Shown here piece after piece: positions 1 to 11,040 of a DNA stretch of 64,000 nt. The DNA comes from Tetracentron sinense. Lineage: Eukaryota; Streptophyta; Magnoliopsida; Trochodendrales; Trochodendraceae. The notes under the pieces were generated by a model that was not told the DNA's origin, made no database searches, and worked only from the letters and a program-made list of their open reading frames with translations. The position numbers and the translations under genes were made by a program. Position 1 is the first letter of the stretch; each line of letters begins with the position of its first letter. The DNA lies in assembly GCA_015143295.1 (NCBI GenBank), contig CM026574.1, forward strand, positions 8,310,938-8,374,937, written 5' to 3'.

Positions 1-368
1 ATAGGGTTGTAACCTTTAGGCTAACATGAAGGAAGAAAGTGATCTTCCCGAGGAGGGAACGAGAAACCTTGACCGTTTCCCATATTATTAGTTGTTATAC
101 TTTAATTTGAGTAAGAGTTGTAATAGATATTGGGGTTAACATGTGATTATATTTTAATGACTTATATGTTGACTTTAAGATTTGAGAATTATGTTGAATG
201 GTTTGAATGTTATGAACTCAGTTGTTAGATAGTTATGATATATTTTGATGAGAAATTTTCAGGTTCATCTTTTAGTATTGCCTTGCATTTGTACAGGTTA
301 ATTCAGGATAAGCAGTGTCACGGGCCTAAAGTCCCGTTTTAGCTAGATGGGGTTTTGGAGTCGTGACA
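1..368 (+). mobile_element. 3' part of an LTR (Gypsy-like), cut by the window edge
   Basis: The last 100 bases resemble the end of the LTR at 39603-42396: both have a 'gccttg...cacaggtt/tacaggtt' stretch, then a spaced 'gtcacggg/gtcacgag' and a final GTGACA or ACGACA. It therefore reads as the 3' end of a related LTR whose start lies left of the window. No coding sequence is visible. The target duplication cannot be tested because the other end is missing. This is a fossil; family assignment rests only on end similarity. Confidence 0.5.
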
Positions 369-406
369 CATATGCTACATGAAAATGGAGTTAATGAATG
401 TACAAT

Positions 407-1548
407 AGGGCCAGGGGTAGTGTAGGTTCTCGCTCTCGATTTTATTTTAGCCCAATGGGTAGAGTAATCGAGCTAATCGAGCTGATGGTTTCCACCATGT
501 TTTACCCCACATAATGAAAAATCCCCTAAAGACGAGATCGGATAGAGTTTAATCACACCCACAATGTCCTTTTTAACACATTAAATGTAGTTAAGATTCA
601 TTATTCCTTAGGGTTCAACAATATAACCTTCGTTTTTAAAAAAATATTAAAAAACATTTTACTCTAGTTAAAAAATTAACACTTATGAATAATATGTTAT
701 AAAAAGGCCAAGTTATATTGTTGTCTGTTGAACCCTAAGGGTTAGTGAATCTCAGCCACAGTTAATATGACACGTGTTGACTTGTGGGTGCAATTGAATT
801 CAAGGAGTGATTGAATTCGAGGAGTTCAATGGTAGTTGACTGTGATCGGATCTCCCTAAAGACAAGTCTTGTCAATTTATGAATAAATTATATAAAATTT
901 CCCTAATTTAATGTTCAGATCAACCCTCCTTAAGATAAGCCCTTTTGGAGTGGTTGCTTGGACTTACCCTATGGTACCGTAGCGGCTACCTTAGGTTTGA
1001 CTGTGTGTGTTAGTTACATGATAACATTTTCATCAAAAAAAATATGTTCAAATCAATCTAATGACTGTTAACCACCATACATTTTGATTTCTTATCAAGT
1101 ATTCTAAGATAAGCATATCAACCATTTACACATCATATTCAGCTCTTGTGCTTAACTTGCATATCTTTATATTAAAATAATTTTTCATATATCAATGATT
1201 ATATAGGCTCACTTCTTAGAAGTCATCCATTCTTCAGTTCTTAGTATTAAGAGAGGAAAGAAAAAGATTGATTACATATCTGTAATCCAGATACTTGAGA
1301 GAAGTAAGAGCATGATAAGCTTCATTACTTGGGGAAAAAAAGAAGTTAAATTCACCATCTCCTAATTAGATTCAAGACATTAATGTTGTTTTGTGGTATG
1401 CTAGTTTGTTTTTTCCAAAGTAATTAGGAAAATGTGGAGGCTTTCAAATGTCTGCATATGTTCAATGGACTTTGAGGATTAAGGCAATGAACAAGTATAT
1501 GATTTATAAATTTACTGATAGTTGTGTCGTTTTAGCATATTCAACTCG
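407..1548 (+). repeat. Left arm of the long inverted repeat
   Basis: It pairs with 11030-10536 and then 3573-2934 on the other strand. Landmarks shared by both arms are the GGGCCAGGGGTAG end, the core-MITE block (545-830), a CCCTAAAGACAAG block near 852, 'cccttttggagt' near 937, a TTACATGATAACA block near 1013, and ATTTATAAATTTA near 1505. Pairing fades at about 1548. No gene lies in it. Confidence 0.8.
545..830. repeat. Core-MITE copy embedded in the left arm
   Basis: Two inverted arms (about 545-625 and 715-800) enclose an AT-rich centre. Each arm holds the core that recurs through the window: a run close to GTTAAGATTCA or TGAATCTCAGCCACAG and then a GTGTTGACTTGTGGGTG-type outer part. Downstream at 799-828 there is a degenerate ATTGAA...TTCAAT palindrome. 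The same block sits at the equivalent place in the right arm, so it was there before the arms diverged or the arms have been homogenised. Confidence 0.7.
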
Positions 1549-2539
1549 GAAGCTCAACAACGGAAAACTGACCCAGGAACATTAATTAAGAAGCCAGAGC
1601 AGTGAGATAAGGTGGAAAAATTGGGAGGTTTATGTTAGAAGCTAAAGCTTCTTGAAGTTATAAACATTGTGATTTGAGGTTTGTGATCAATGTAAAGAAG
1701 TTGTGCAGTAAAAGACCCTCGGATCAAGAACCTTAATTGCTTTTGGATCAAACTATCACTTGTTTGAATATTAACCTTTTCAGGATATGAGGAAGCCCGT
1801 AAACATGTGAATTTGTATTTCAAGAAGAGAACTCTCATGCCAGGTAGTCTTTAATTTCCATAAGATAGAATGGGGACTGGTTTTCTTGTGTATCTACTGA
1901 ACATGTAATACGAGCTGTGAAGAATTTGTCTTGGAGAAATCTAAGGTACTCTTTGGGTAGACCATGAAGATTCTTACGACCTGCATCCTGGGAATATTAA
2001 TTGGAGCAAATGCATGGGTGGTAGACTCTACTTAGCGTCTTCTTATTGGAACTTTGCATTCTAATATTGTAATCTGTGAGCTTCTTTACAGATATCTACC
2101 AAGAACTGGTGGAAGCATGAACTATATACTTTGATGTGATAAATAGAAGAAAAAAAGATTAGAAGGATCCTGAGACGATTACCAATCTGATTTCTAGTTT
2201 ACAACAATTTTTAGCACTGCCTGACCGTATAAAGCTTCTTAAATTTAGATATTATCACTTGGTTAATGTAAAGTAGAGGAGGGTAAGAATGCAGAGGGAA
2301 TTGAGTATGAGTTTGAAGTCCTCAAAACCGAAATCTCTGGGGACAACCTATGTTTTGACTCCAATGATCTCTACAACATAAGTCGAGTATAGGGATACAA
2401 AAGAGTAGTGCAAAAAAATTATAGCTACATTTAACTCATGCTCATGTTTAAAGTATAAAACGTAGGTAAAAAATAAGCTTCAGATTCAAATTTCAAAATA
2501 AATTCAAAGTTGCCTTGAATATATGCAATCCTTAGTGGT
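1549..2539. other. Interior of the long-TIR element, no recognised gene
   Basis: About 1 kb of unique sequence between the arms. Only short reading frames are present, the longest being 67 codons on the minus strand at 1635-1838, with no recognisable motif. No transposase motif was seen. Confidence 0.5.
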
Positions 2540-2815
2540 CCGAATTTCCTGATCTGGCTGCCACCTTTGAAGAGGAGTGAGAGTTGGCAACAATGGTGAG
2601 GTCTTCCAAGAAAGGGATTTTGTTGTGCTTCCTTTACAATATGAAAGTTGGAGATGAGAGTGAGGGCTTCTGGACGTGGGGGACTGTGAAAGGAGAGGAC
2701 TTTGCAGGGAAGATAGGTAGATGAGAGAGTTGCTTAGTGAAGGTGAGATGTGAGAGACTTAGTGTTGCAGACGTGAGAGTGCATTGTTGGTGCGGCAAGT
2801 GATCCCTTATATAAA
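2540..2815 (-). pseudogene. Possible captured 5' gene fragment (transit-peptide-like) inside the long-TIR element
   Basis: On the minus strand a TATA-like TTTATATAAGG near 2806-2818 is followed by a Ser/Thr/Leu/Pro-rich reading frame poor in acidic residues (for example TSATLSLSHLTFTKQL, then PAKSSPFTVPHVQKPSLSS). It runs past one in-frame stop into LEDLTIVANSHSSSKVAARS. The composition is that of a plastid transit peptide. The nearest ATG is one base out of frame, so it is broken. I cannot name the parent gene. MULEs are known to capture gene pieces, which would explain it. It could also be chance low-complexity coding potential. Confidence 0.35.
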
Positions 2816-2933
2816 TCAAGATCAAAAGAGAGAAAATGAAAATTGATTGGGAGACAAAATAGACATACACACGGATAATGAAAAAGCAAAACAGAAAACC
2901 CAAAAAAGGGAGGGAGCACCGTTTCGTTTCCAA

Positions 2934-3573
2934 GTTTAATATGCTAAAACTATAGAACTATCAATAAATTTATAAATATCCTATTTACTCATTATTTTAA
3001 TTCTCAAAGCTCACAGAAGATATGCAGACATTAGAAAACCTCAACATTTTTCTAATTATTTTGGAAAAAACAAAGTAACAAACCATCATACCACAAAAGA
3101 GCATTAATGCATTTGAATCTAATTATGGGAGGCTAGATTTAATTTTTTTTTTCCCCCACGTAATGGAGCTTATCATGCTCTTGCTTCTCTCCAATGTCTC
3201 GATTACAAGTATGTAATCACTCTTTTTTTTCCTCTCTTGATACTAGGAACTAAAGAAGGGGTGACTTATAAGAAGTGAGCCTATTTAATGTTTGATATAT
3301 GTAAAATTATTTTAATATAAAGATATGCAAGTTGAGCATAAGAACTGAATATGGTGTGTAAATGGTTGATGTGCTTTCCTTAGAATGCTTGATAAGAAAT
3401 CAAAATGTATGGTAGTTCACGCTCAGTAGATTGATTTTCTTTTTTTTGCAAAAATGTTATCATGTAACTAACATACACATACTCTAAACTCACACACACA
3501 ACCATACCTAAGGTAGCCGCTAATGTGCCATAAGGGTAAGTCCAAGCAACTACTCCAAAAGGGCTTGTCTTAA
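2934..3573 (-). repeat. Right arm of the long inverted repeat, inner part
   Basis: Inverted match to about 930-1548 of the left arm. It ends at 3573, where the 17-bp direct repeat (3557-3573) marks the LINE insertion; the arm resumes at 10536 after the second copy of that repeat. Confidence 0.8.
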
Positions 3574-3616
3574 ATGATGCAAGGAGGGGGATACACCAAT
3601 GTAAGGGTGGATATCA

Positions 3617-6480
3617 ATGCATAGGCGAATTTTTCAAGTTGAGAGCACGACTTTCAATTTTAGTGAGGAGGGGGATAGCAAGGCGGTTCTAAGAGTGGTG
3701 GAGAGGGGTAGAGGATACTCAGTGGAAATATTCATTGATCCTCAAGCACGGAGTTGGGTGAAGAAATTCATTTCAGATTGTATTTTAACCAAAGTAGAGT
3801 CTTATTGGGTGGCTCGCTTTGTCGACAGCTTCAGCACTCTAGTGATTGAGAGAAAGCTGAATGCCAAAGATGCATTTATCTCCCTTTGGTATCTGCCAGT
3901 TGGTGAGGGTCAGAATAGGTAGGTTATTTTCCCTCAATGGGCCAAGAGTGAAGGATGGAGAGGGGTGTCGGCATTAATGGATCGCTTCCAGATTAGAAAG
4001 GATTATCCAGCTCAGTGGAGGGCATTTGTTGAGAAGGGGGTCCAAGAGTCACCATCAGAATTCCCGTACTTAGATGCCCTTACTAGGGACCTAGGGAAGA
4101 GGATGCCTACTCCTCCAGGGTGGTGGGATTTGGCTTTGATTTGTGTGTTTGTCAAACCATTGGAAAGCTGGTCTCAAATAGAGTGAATCGTAAATGATTT
4201 TTGCCCATAGACGAAAAATCCCCCTTATTCCTCTCGATTTGAATAACGGGGTTATTGTAGTCAAGCGGCTCTCCACAATAAGAGACCTCTGTCGGTGTGA
4301 CCCTTGGCCTTTCCCGACTGGGGGGTCTATCTTAGTAAACAAATGGTGGGGATCTTCCAACAGGGTTAAGGATTCCCAAATTAGGTCTAGCTTTTGGCCG
4401 AAAATTCTCGGTAGTCCCTTGCATCTGTGGACGTTTGAGACGTTTCTCAAAGTTGGGGGGGTTTGTTGGAGGTTGATTTCAGTACTTTATCCTGGGCTGA
4501 TCTCAGGTGGACTCGCATCAAAGTTAAAGAAACTTGCCTAAATGATATTCCTCGAGTGATTCGACTTCCAGATAGAGGGTCCTACATAGAGGTTGTCAAA
4601 GTGTTGTTTGAGGGTTCCGGTGAGTTCACCGGTGAACTTTTCCTCCGATTATGTTCCTGCAAGCGGGAGATTCAAATTTAAAAAATGGTACGGAGGTAGG
4701 GGTTAAGGGAGAGACTTTTCGTGCAAGCAAGGTCTTCGCTCACCAGTTGGAGTCGGAGGATGTCTGCCCTGCTCAGGCCTATGGGAGTTCAAGGGAGGTA
4801 GGGGTGTCAATGGCTGCGATCGGGATGTAGGAGTCCCCCTTAGTTGAGGGCATTATGGAGGGGGATCTGGGTTTACCTCCAACCAGATGGTAGCGTGTCA
4901 GGCTGAATCGACAACACCAGAGAGCAAGAAGGAAAGCCAAGCGTAGAAGGAGGGTACGCCCTAGCCCTACTGGAGAGGGTGAAGTTGGAAACCCTAATCT
5001 AATTTCGAATGCCTTAGGAGTGAAGGTAGCTCTGGGGATGGGTACCACTTGTGACCCTAGCCTATATCTTGCCTCAGGTCCGTGTGGTGGGCCCTAGCAA
5101 AAATCAAGAGACCCTATTCCATTTCGTAAATCCCTTTCATCAAAGAGTAGTCCAAGCCCAAGGTTAAGCCCAAGTCTAAAGTTTGACCCAGTAGACCCAT
5201 TTCTTTTGGATCCTTTAATAAATAGTATGGGCTCGATAAAATTTCCAAAATGGGTGCAGATTGGGCCAGGCCGGAGGTTGAGGGCTGAACCTCTTGGGTT
5301 GGATCCGTTGTTAGCTGAGCTTGGCTCGTTTAAACCTTCACCGTCTTGCTCAGATAAGTTGGTCGACTTAGGTCTCTCGGTGCTTAGGTCGGAGGATCAG
5401 TGTGAGTTGCAGGTAGATCTCTCTGATTCGGTAAGTGCTAAGTCTTCTACCCCCCATAGGTTGGAACATTCTATTTGGTTCAGGAGTGTTGGCAGTGGTT
5501 CCGTTTCTGCAGAGAATAGTCGATCTCAGAGGAGTTCGGGTTCAGGCGTGCTTTCTTCGAGGGTGGAGGTGTTGGAAGGCAGGGATATCCTGTCTCCATT
5601 GTCGCAGAAGTTGCCGGAGCTTATTTGCCTTAACCTTCTCTCAACTCCCATTTCATCGGAGCTCAGGCATCCTATTTCCTCCAACATAGAGTCAACGGTG
5701 TTGAAGGGGCAGGATGGCGTGGGGTCAGTGGTTCTTTTAGTAGCAAGCGAGCCCTTCGTTTCTTCTAGCTTTGTTTCTGCGAGCTCTGATGATTCGTTGG
5801 GGTCCCTAGAGATCTGTAAGCTTCTTGTGGGTTCTATGGTAGCGAAGGTGAGTGTGGAGGGTATCAGACAAGGTGTTATCGAAGCAGGTTCAGTGGGAGT
5901 CGAGGGGAAGGGTTCGAGCCAATTTACAGCATCAGGAGGCATCGGGATCCCATCTTCAGTCCGGACAAGGTGTGTTGCCGCGGAGGCATAGTTTCTCTCC
6001 CTCAGTAGGCACTTAATCAGTGGTTCCAAGACCATCCTGTTTTGTGGGATTGGAGATGGGTCGGGGGTTTTGAATATGTCTTCTCCTTGGGCGGTTGAGG
6101 CAACTAATCCAATAGATGTGTGTTCCCCTTTGAGGGATGCAGCAGGTAGTGAACACTCAAATCCTCTACCTCTTCCCTTGTCAGGTACGCCTAAACCCTC
6201 TTCTCCCTCTATCCAACAGATCCGGTCCTCGAACAGGGATAGGTTGGGTAGAGAGAGTGTTATGGATTCTCTTGCGATGGAAAACTTGTCTCAGTTGCAT
6301 TCATTAGGGATTAGAGTGTCTTTTCCTTATGAGGATTTGGGTACCTCAGGGCAGGTTTATGCTCCAATGGGTAGGGGTGATTTTTCTAATAGTGTATCGG
6401 TTCAGAATCTATGCGAGACCAACATCCAGACTTACTCGGGGGTGGTGGGAGTGAGAGCCCTATCAGGGAGTCGCAGTTGA
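3617..6480 (+). pseudogene. LINE ORF1 relic (RNA-binding, DUF4283-type)
   Basis: Starts at ATG 3617 (MHRRIFQVES...). Pieces spread over several frames include GSPLHLWTFETFLKVGGVC near 4410-4470 and LRWTRIKVKETCLNDIPRVI near 4507-4566, which match the G-PLHLW...G-CGG and WARI-V motifs of plant L1 ORF1. A long Ser-rich stretch follows at 5206-5991 and again at 6070-6480, as is usual for the linker before ORF2. I saw no clear CCHC knuckle. ORF1 proteins bind LINE RNA and act as chaperones. Frames change several times, so it is a pseudogene; the 3' limit is approximate. Confidence 0.75.
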
Positions 6481-6766
6481 GCAAGGAGGAGATCTCGGAA
6501 TAGGTAGTCAGTCATATAGAGGGTTTGAGCAAGTATCTGGGTATATCCATCGAGGGTTGTGAAGTGAAGACAAGGGTGTTATTTCATAAGATAGAGAAGT
6601 GCGGTCTTCAGGGGATGGTGAATTTTGCGACAAAGTTTTCCATTGGGAGGAAAGGGAACTCCTCTATGGAGCTGAGGAGGTTGGTGAGTGGTGTTAATTA
6701 TGAGAGATGAGCGGTTCGGGGTGTGGCTAGCATTTCTAAGCCAGGAAGGGGCCGTAAAGTTTCCAG

Positions 6767-9700
6767 ATGTTAGACCTATTAATCATCTCTTGGAATGTTA
6801 GGGGGTTGGGCATGGAGAGAAGAGAAGGGTAGTCAATTAGTTTGTACGGTCCAAGCGTCCATCCATTTTTTGTATTCCAGAGACAACTAGAAGCAATGCA
6901 GGAGTTTCGTATCCATGACTCTTGGGGAGCAGGTGACCTGGGTTGGATTGAAAATCCATCTTTCGGAGCATCAGGCGGTATATTGATTATGTGGGATAAA
7001 GCAAAGGTGGAGGTGTTGGAGTCTGAAATAGGGGTTTTCTCGACTTCTATTCTTTGTAGATGGATTGGGGAGGACTTCACCTGGGTATTTGCAGGGGTAT
7101 ACGGGCCATCGGGAGGGTCGGAGGACAAGCTTCTATGGAATGGACTAGAGGATGTTAGTATGCGATGGGGGGGCCGATGGTGTTTGGGGGGTGACTTCAA
7201 CTATATTCGATCAGCATAAGGGGGAAGTGCTCTTATAGCTAAAGTGAAGAGGTTTGGGGCGTTTATTCGTAGTCATGAGCTTATAGATTATCCGACTCGG
7301 TGGGCCAAGTTCACGTGGTCTCACTCAGCTTCGAGTGGGAGAGCACATCAGCTAGACAGATTTCTAGTAAGCCCAGATTGGGAGAGCCATTTCCCGAATG
7401 TAATTCAATCTACTCTTTCCAGGCCCATCTCAGACCACATGCTCATTGTGTTAGAATCTGGTTGCTTCAAAGGAGGTCCCTCCTCGTTGCGTTTTGAGAA
7501 TTTGCAACTCAAAGATGAGAGATTTAAAGGTCTAGTGGCTGAAGTATGGAGGAATGAGAGGGGTTGGGGGTCAGCTAGTATGCGCTTTAGTCTGAAGTTG
7601 AAAGCCCTAAAAGCAAGATTAAAGGTTTGGAATAAAGAGGTATTTGGAGATATTCAGGTGTGTCTTAATGGGCTCCTCATGGAGATAACAAAGTTGGATG
7701 TTATGGCCGAATCTAGAGAGTTATCGGAATTGGAAACTTGGAATTATGAGTCAAAGAAATTGGAGTATGTGGAGGTGCTAAATCTAAAGGAGATTAGTTG
7801 GAAACAAAAGGCTAGAACGAGGTGACTTAAGGAGGGCGATCGGAACACCAAGTTTTTCCATTGCACAACTAATTTTAATAGGAAACAGAACTTTATTTCC
7901 AAGATTAGGGTGAATGGGGTTTGAAAGGAGGGTAGAGAGATTGGTGATAGTGTTGTTTCTTACTATGAAGATTTATACAAGAAAGGGAAAGTTGGAAGCC
8001 GAGGCCGGATGGTTTATCCTTTGCAAGTTTGTCCCAAGAGCAAAGGTATTCGTTGGAGGGGCCATTTGAGGAGGATGAGGTGTTAGGAGTTATTCGAGGT
8101 ACGACTGTGGATAAGGCTCCTGGTCCGGATGGATTCACCATTAAGTTTTACAGGGTTTGTTGGGAGATAGTGGGGTCAGACTTCATAGAGGTGATGTGGG
8201 AATTTTATTCTTCAGGCCGATTCGATAAAGTGTTAAACAGTACTTTTGTGGTGTTGATCCCGTAAAAGGAGGGGGCGATGGAGCTTTTGGATTTTTGCCC
8301 GATTAGTCTTGTTAGTAGTGCATACAAGATTTTGTCCAAAGTATTGGCAGCTCGCCTCCAGAGAGTGATGGTCTCCCTGCAACAAGGAGCTTTTGTGGGT
8401 GGAAGGCAGATTCTAGATGGGATTCTAATAGCCAATGAATGTATTGATGCTCGCATTAGATCTCATCCCTGGTCTTATTTGCAAAGTAGATATGGAGAAA
8501 GTGTATGACCATGTTAATTGGGGTTTCTTAGATTATGTCCTTGGCAGAATGGGATTTGGGCAAAGATGGAGAACATGGGTGAAGATGTGTATATCCTCAG
8601 TGTTCTTCTCCATTATCTTAATGGGAGTTCAGTAGGATTTTTCCCTAATTCTAGGGGGTTGCGGTAGGGTGATCCGTTATCTCCGTTTCTATTTGTCCTT
8701 GTCTCGGAAGGTTTGAGCCGTATGTTGGCAAAAGCAGAAGGGGTGGTATTCGAGGGATTTGTGGTTGGTTCAGCTCAGATGCGCATAACCCACCTCCAGT
8801 TTGCCGATGATACTCTGATATTCTGTAATGCATTGTCACGTCAGCTTCTGTACCTTAGGTGTTTACTTCGATGCTTTGAAGCTGTCTTTGGGTTGCGGGT
8901 AAACTTAGCCAAGTCAGAGATTGTGAGCGTAGGATAGGTCCCTAACATGAATCAGTTGGCAGTTTGCTTTGGGTGTAAAGTGGGAGCTCTTCCAACGTCG
9001 TATCTGGGAATGCCATTAAGTGGTGGCTTCAAAGCTAAAACAGTGTGGGTCCCCGTGTTAGAAAGGCGTGCAAAGCGGTTAACAGGTTGGAACGCTCACT
9101 ATCTCTCGAAAGGCGGCAAATTAACTCTAATTCATAGCACCTTGAGTAGCCTCCCGACATATTTTGTCCATTTTATCCATATCAAAGACTGTTGTTGTTT
9201 CGCTCGAGCGTATGTAGAGGGAGTTTCTGTGGAATAAGAAGATGGATTCATTTAGTTATTATCTGGTGGCTTGGAACTAGATTAGCCGGCCTAAAGAAGA
9301 TGGGGGATTGAATCTTAAGTCTCTGATGTTAGTTAATAAGGCATTGTTAGGAAAATGGATTTGGCGGTTTGGAGCGGAGAGGGATAGTTTGTGACGTGAG
9401 GTGATAGTAGCCAAGTATGGGGCGTCTTCGGGTTGGGTCCCGATTCAAGTTAAGAGTACCTATGGCCTGAGTCTCTGGAAGGGGATCATGGCAACATCTA
9501 GCTTGGTGGTGCCTAAATTCAGGTTTAAAGTTGGTCAGGCGTCTTAAGTGAGATTCTAGAAAGATGTGTGGTGTGGCGAGTCTAGATTGCAGGATGACTT
9601 TGGGCACTTATTCTTGTTAGCTGCCAATAGAAATGTGGTGGTTGGAGACTACTTTCAAGAGTAGGGGAGAGGAAGGGGTTTGGTGTCCGGTGTTGAAATT

Positions 9701-10354
9701 TGATTTAAATGATTGGAAATTGATGAAGCATTGCAGTTGTTGGCTCAAATTAGTTCATTTTCCCTATGTGTTGGTGTAAGGGATTGCAGGGTCTGGTCTG
9801 GCAGCAACCATGGTTGTTTATCAGTTAGATCTTTGTTTCAGTCTTTGGGTCAGACCTCCCCAGGTTCGTTTCCGCATCGGGTGGTGTGGAATCCAGACAT
9901 TCCTTCTAAGGTTTTCTTTTTCCTCTGGAATGCAGCCTTGAATAAGATCCTCACTTGTGATCATCTATAGCATAAAGGGTGGAGTTTGGCCAATAGGTGT
10001 TTCCTCTGCCTCCAAGAGGAAGAGACGGTGGATCATCTGCTCTTACATTGTCCCACTGTGTTTGGTATTTGGGGTTACTTCCTTTCCCGCATGGGAGTGG
10101 AATGGGTCTTCCCCTCGACCTTTCTTAATTTCTTAGCTGGTTGGTCTAAGATCGGAGAGGATGATGCTAGGGAGGTGCTTTGTTCAGTGCTTCCGGGGGC
10201 TATTGCTTGGATGATATGGAAAGAGAGAAATCGCAGAGTTTTTGAGGATACTTTAGCGTCTCAATCTCGTATTTGTGCAAGGATTCGGTTGGTTGCATTA
10301 GAATGGACGGGTCTTAAGTTTGACAGGGAGAAGCTTAGGGGGGTGTTGGGTTGA
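6767..10354 (+). pseudogene. LINE ORF2 relic: AP endonuclease, reverse transcriptase, zf-RVT
   Basis: ATG 6767 opens MLDLLIISWNVRGLG, the classic start of the plant LINE endonuclease. GVYGP, GGDFN and the RPISDHMLI histidine motif follow up to about 7450. The reverse transcriptase lies at 8029-9240: [33 protein letters not shown] and the catalytic FADDT near 8800. The zinc-binding end is at 9713-10354 (RCFLCLQEEETVDHLLLHC, then WKERNRRVFEDT). Start and end are in the same frame (1196 codons), but the RT part is spread over two frames and holds several stops, for instance after WNVRGLGMERREG and inside RGLR*GDPLSP. ORF2 performs target-primed reverse transcription; this copy cannot. Confidence 0.93.
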
Positions 10355-10535
10355 GCTTCCTTTTGGGAGGACTTTGTAGGATAGGAGTCAGGGTTCTTGC
10401 CCCATTCGTTTGCTTTTGAGTTTAGTTGCTTGTAAAATCTTGCTTTTGGTCTTGGTTGTTTGTTCTCTTGTATTTTATTTTCCTACTTAATATATTTGCA
10501 TGTTTACCGATTAAAAAAAAAAGGGCTTGTCTTAA

Positions 10536-11030
10536 GGAGGGTGATCTGAACATTAGAGTAGGGAAAATTTATTTAATTTATTTATAAATTGACAAGGCTT
10601 GTCTTTAGGGAGACCGGATGACAATCAATTGCGATTGAACTCGGGGCGAGTTCAATCGCACCCACAGGTCAACACGTGCCCTTTTTAACCCATATTAACT
10701 ATGGTTAAGATTCACTAACCCTTGGGGTTCAACAATATAACTTTGCTTTTAAAAAAAACAATATTAAAAAAATATTAACCCTAAGTGTTAATTTTTTAAT
10801 TAGAGTTAAATGTTTTTTAAAACCAAGGTTATATTGTTTAACCCTAAGGAATAGTGAATCTTAACCATAGTTAATATGGATTAAAAGGGGCACTGTGGGT
10901 GCGATTGAACTCTGTCCAATCTCATTGTTAGGGGATTTTTCATTATGTGGGGTAAACCATGGTGCGCTTGAACTCTGCCCATTGGGGTAAAATAAAATAG
11001 AGAGAGAGACCCTGCCCTACCCCTGGCCCT
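10536..11030 (-). repeat. Right arm of the long inverted repeat, outer part
   Basis: Inverted match to about 407-930 of the left arm, resuming right after the LINE's 3' target duplication. It includes a core-MITE copy and the CTACCCCTGGCCCT terminus. Confidence 0.8.
10630..10915. repeat. Core-MITE copy in the right arm, with perfect terminal palindrome
   Basis: The two inverted arms around an AT-rich centre contain GTTAAGATTCACTAACCC (left) and GTGAATCTTAACCATAGTTA (right). The left outer end holds a 13-bp perfect stem, TGCGATTGAACTC at 10630-10642 and GAGTTCAATCGCA at 10648-10660, with loop GGGGC. It is the counterpart of 545-830. Confidence 0.75.
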
Positions 11031-11040
11031 AGTGTACATT

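Larger units (their letters stand above)
3574..10518 (+). mobile_element. Full-length, decayed L1-type LINE
   Basis: The element is flanked by the 17-base direct repeat AAAAGGGCTTGTCTTAA at 3557-3573 and 10519-10535, a target-site duplication, and ends in an A-run at 10513-10522. At 6.9 kb it is the usual length of a full plant L1. It carries ORF1 (from 3617) and ORF2 (6767-10354) on the plus strand. Several in-frame stops and about four frame changes in ORF2 show it is dead. It inserted into the right arm of the long-TIR element, so it is younger than that element. Confidence 0.93.
407..11030. mobile_element. Long terminal-inverted-repeat DNA element (MULE/foldback-like), interrupted by a LINE
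   Basis: Positions 407-1548 are repeated in inverted orientation at 2934-3573 plus 10536-11030, so the two arms are each about 1.1 kb and enclose about 1.4 kb. The arms are roughly 80-90% alike by eye. The outer ends read AGGGCCAGGGGTAG and its complement. Next to them lie AATGTACAAT (397-406) and AGTGTACATT (11031-11040), an 8-of-10 direct match that fits a MULE-type 9-10 bp target duplication, although the TGTACA centre is a palindrome and weakens this. No transposase is visible, so it is non-autonomous. Without the LINE it would be about 3.7 kb. Confidence 0.75.

Noticed and set aside
397-406. Certain target duplication of the long-TIR element
   Set aside because: The match with 11031-11040 is 8 of 10 but centred on the palindrome TGTACA, so it could be the tail of the inverted repeat. 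Reported only as a possibility.
5526-6035. Long minus-strand frame of 169 codons
   Set aside because: It lies opposite the LINE ORF1 linker and mirrors its Ser-rich composition; it is a shadow.
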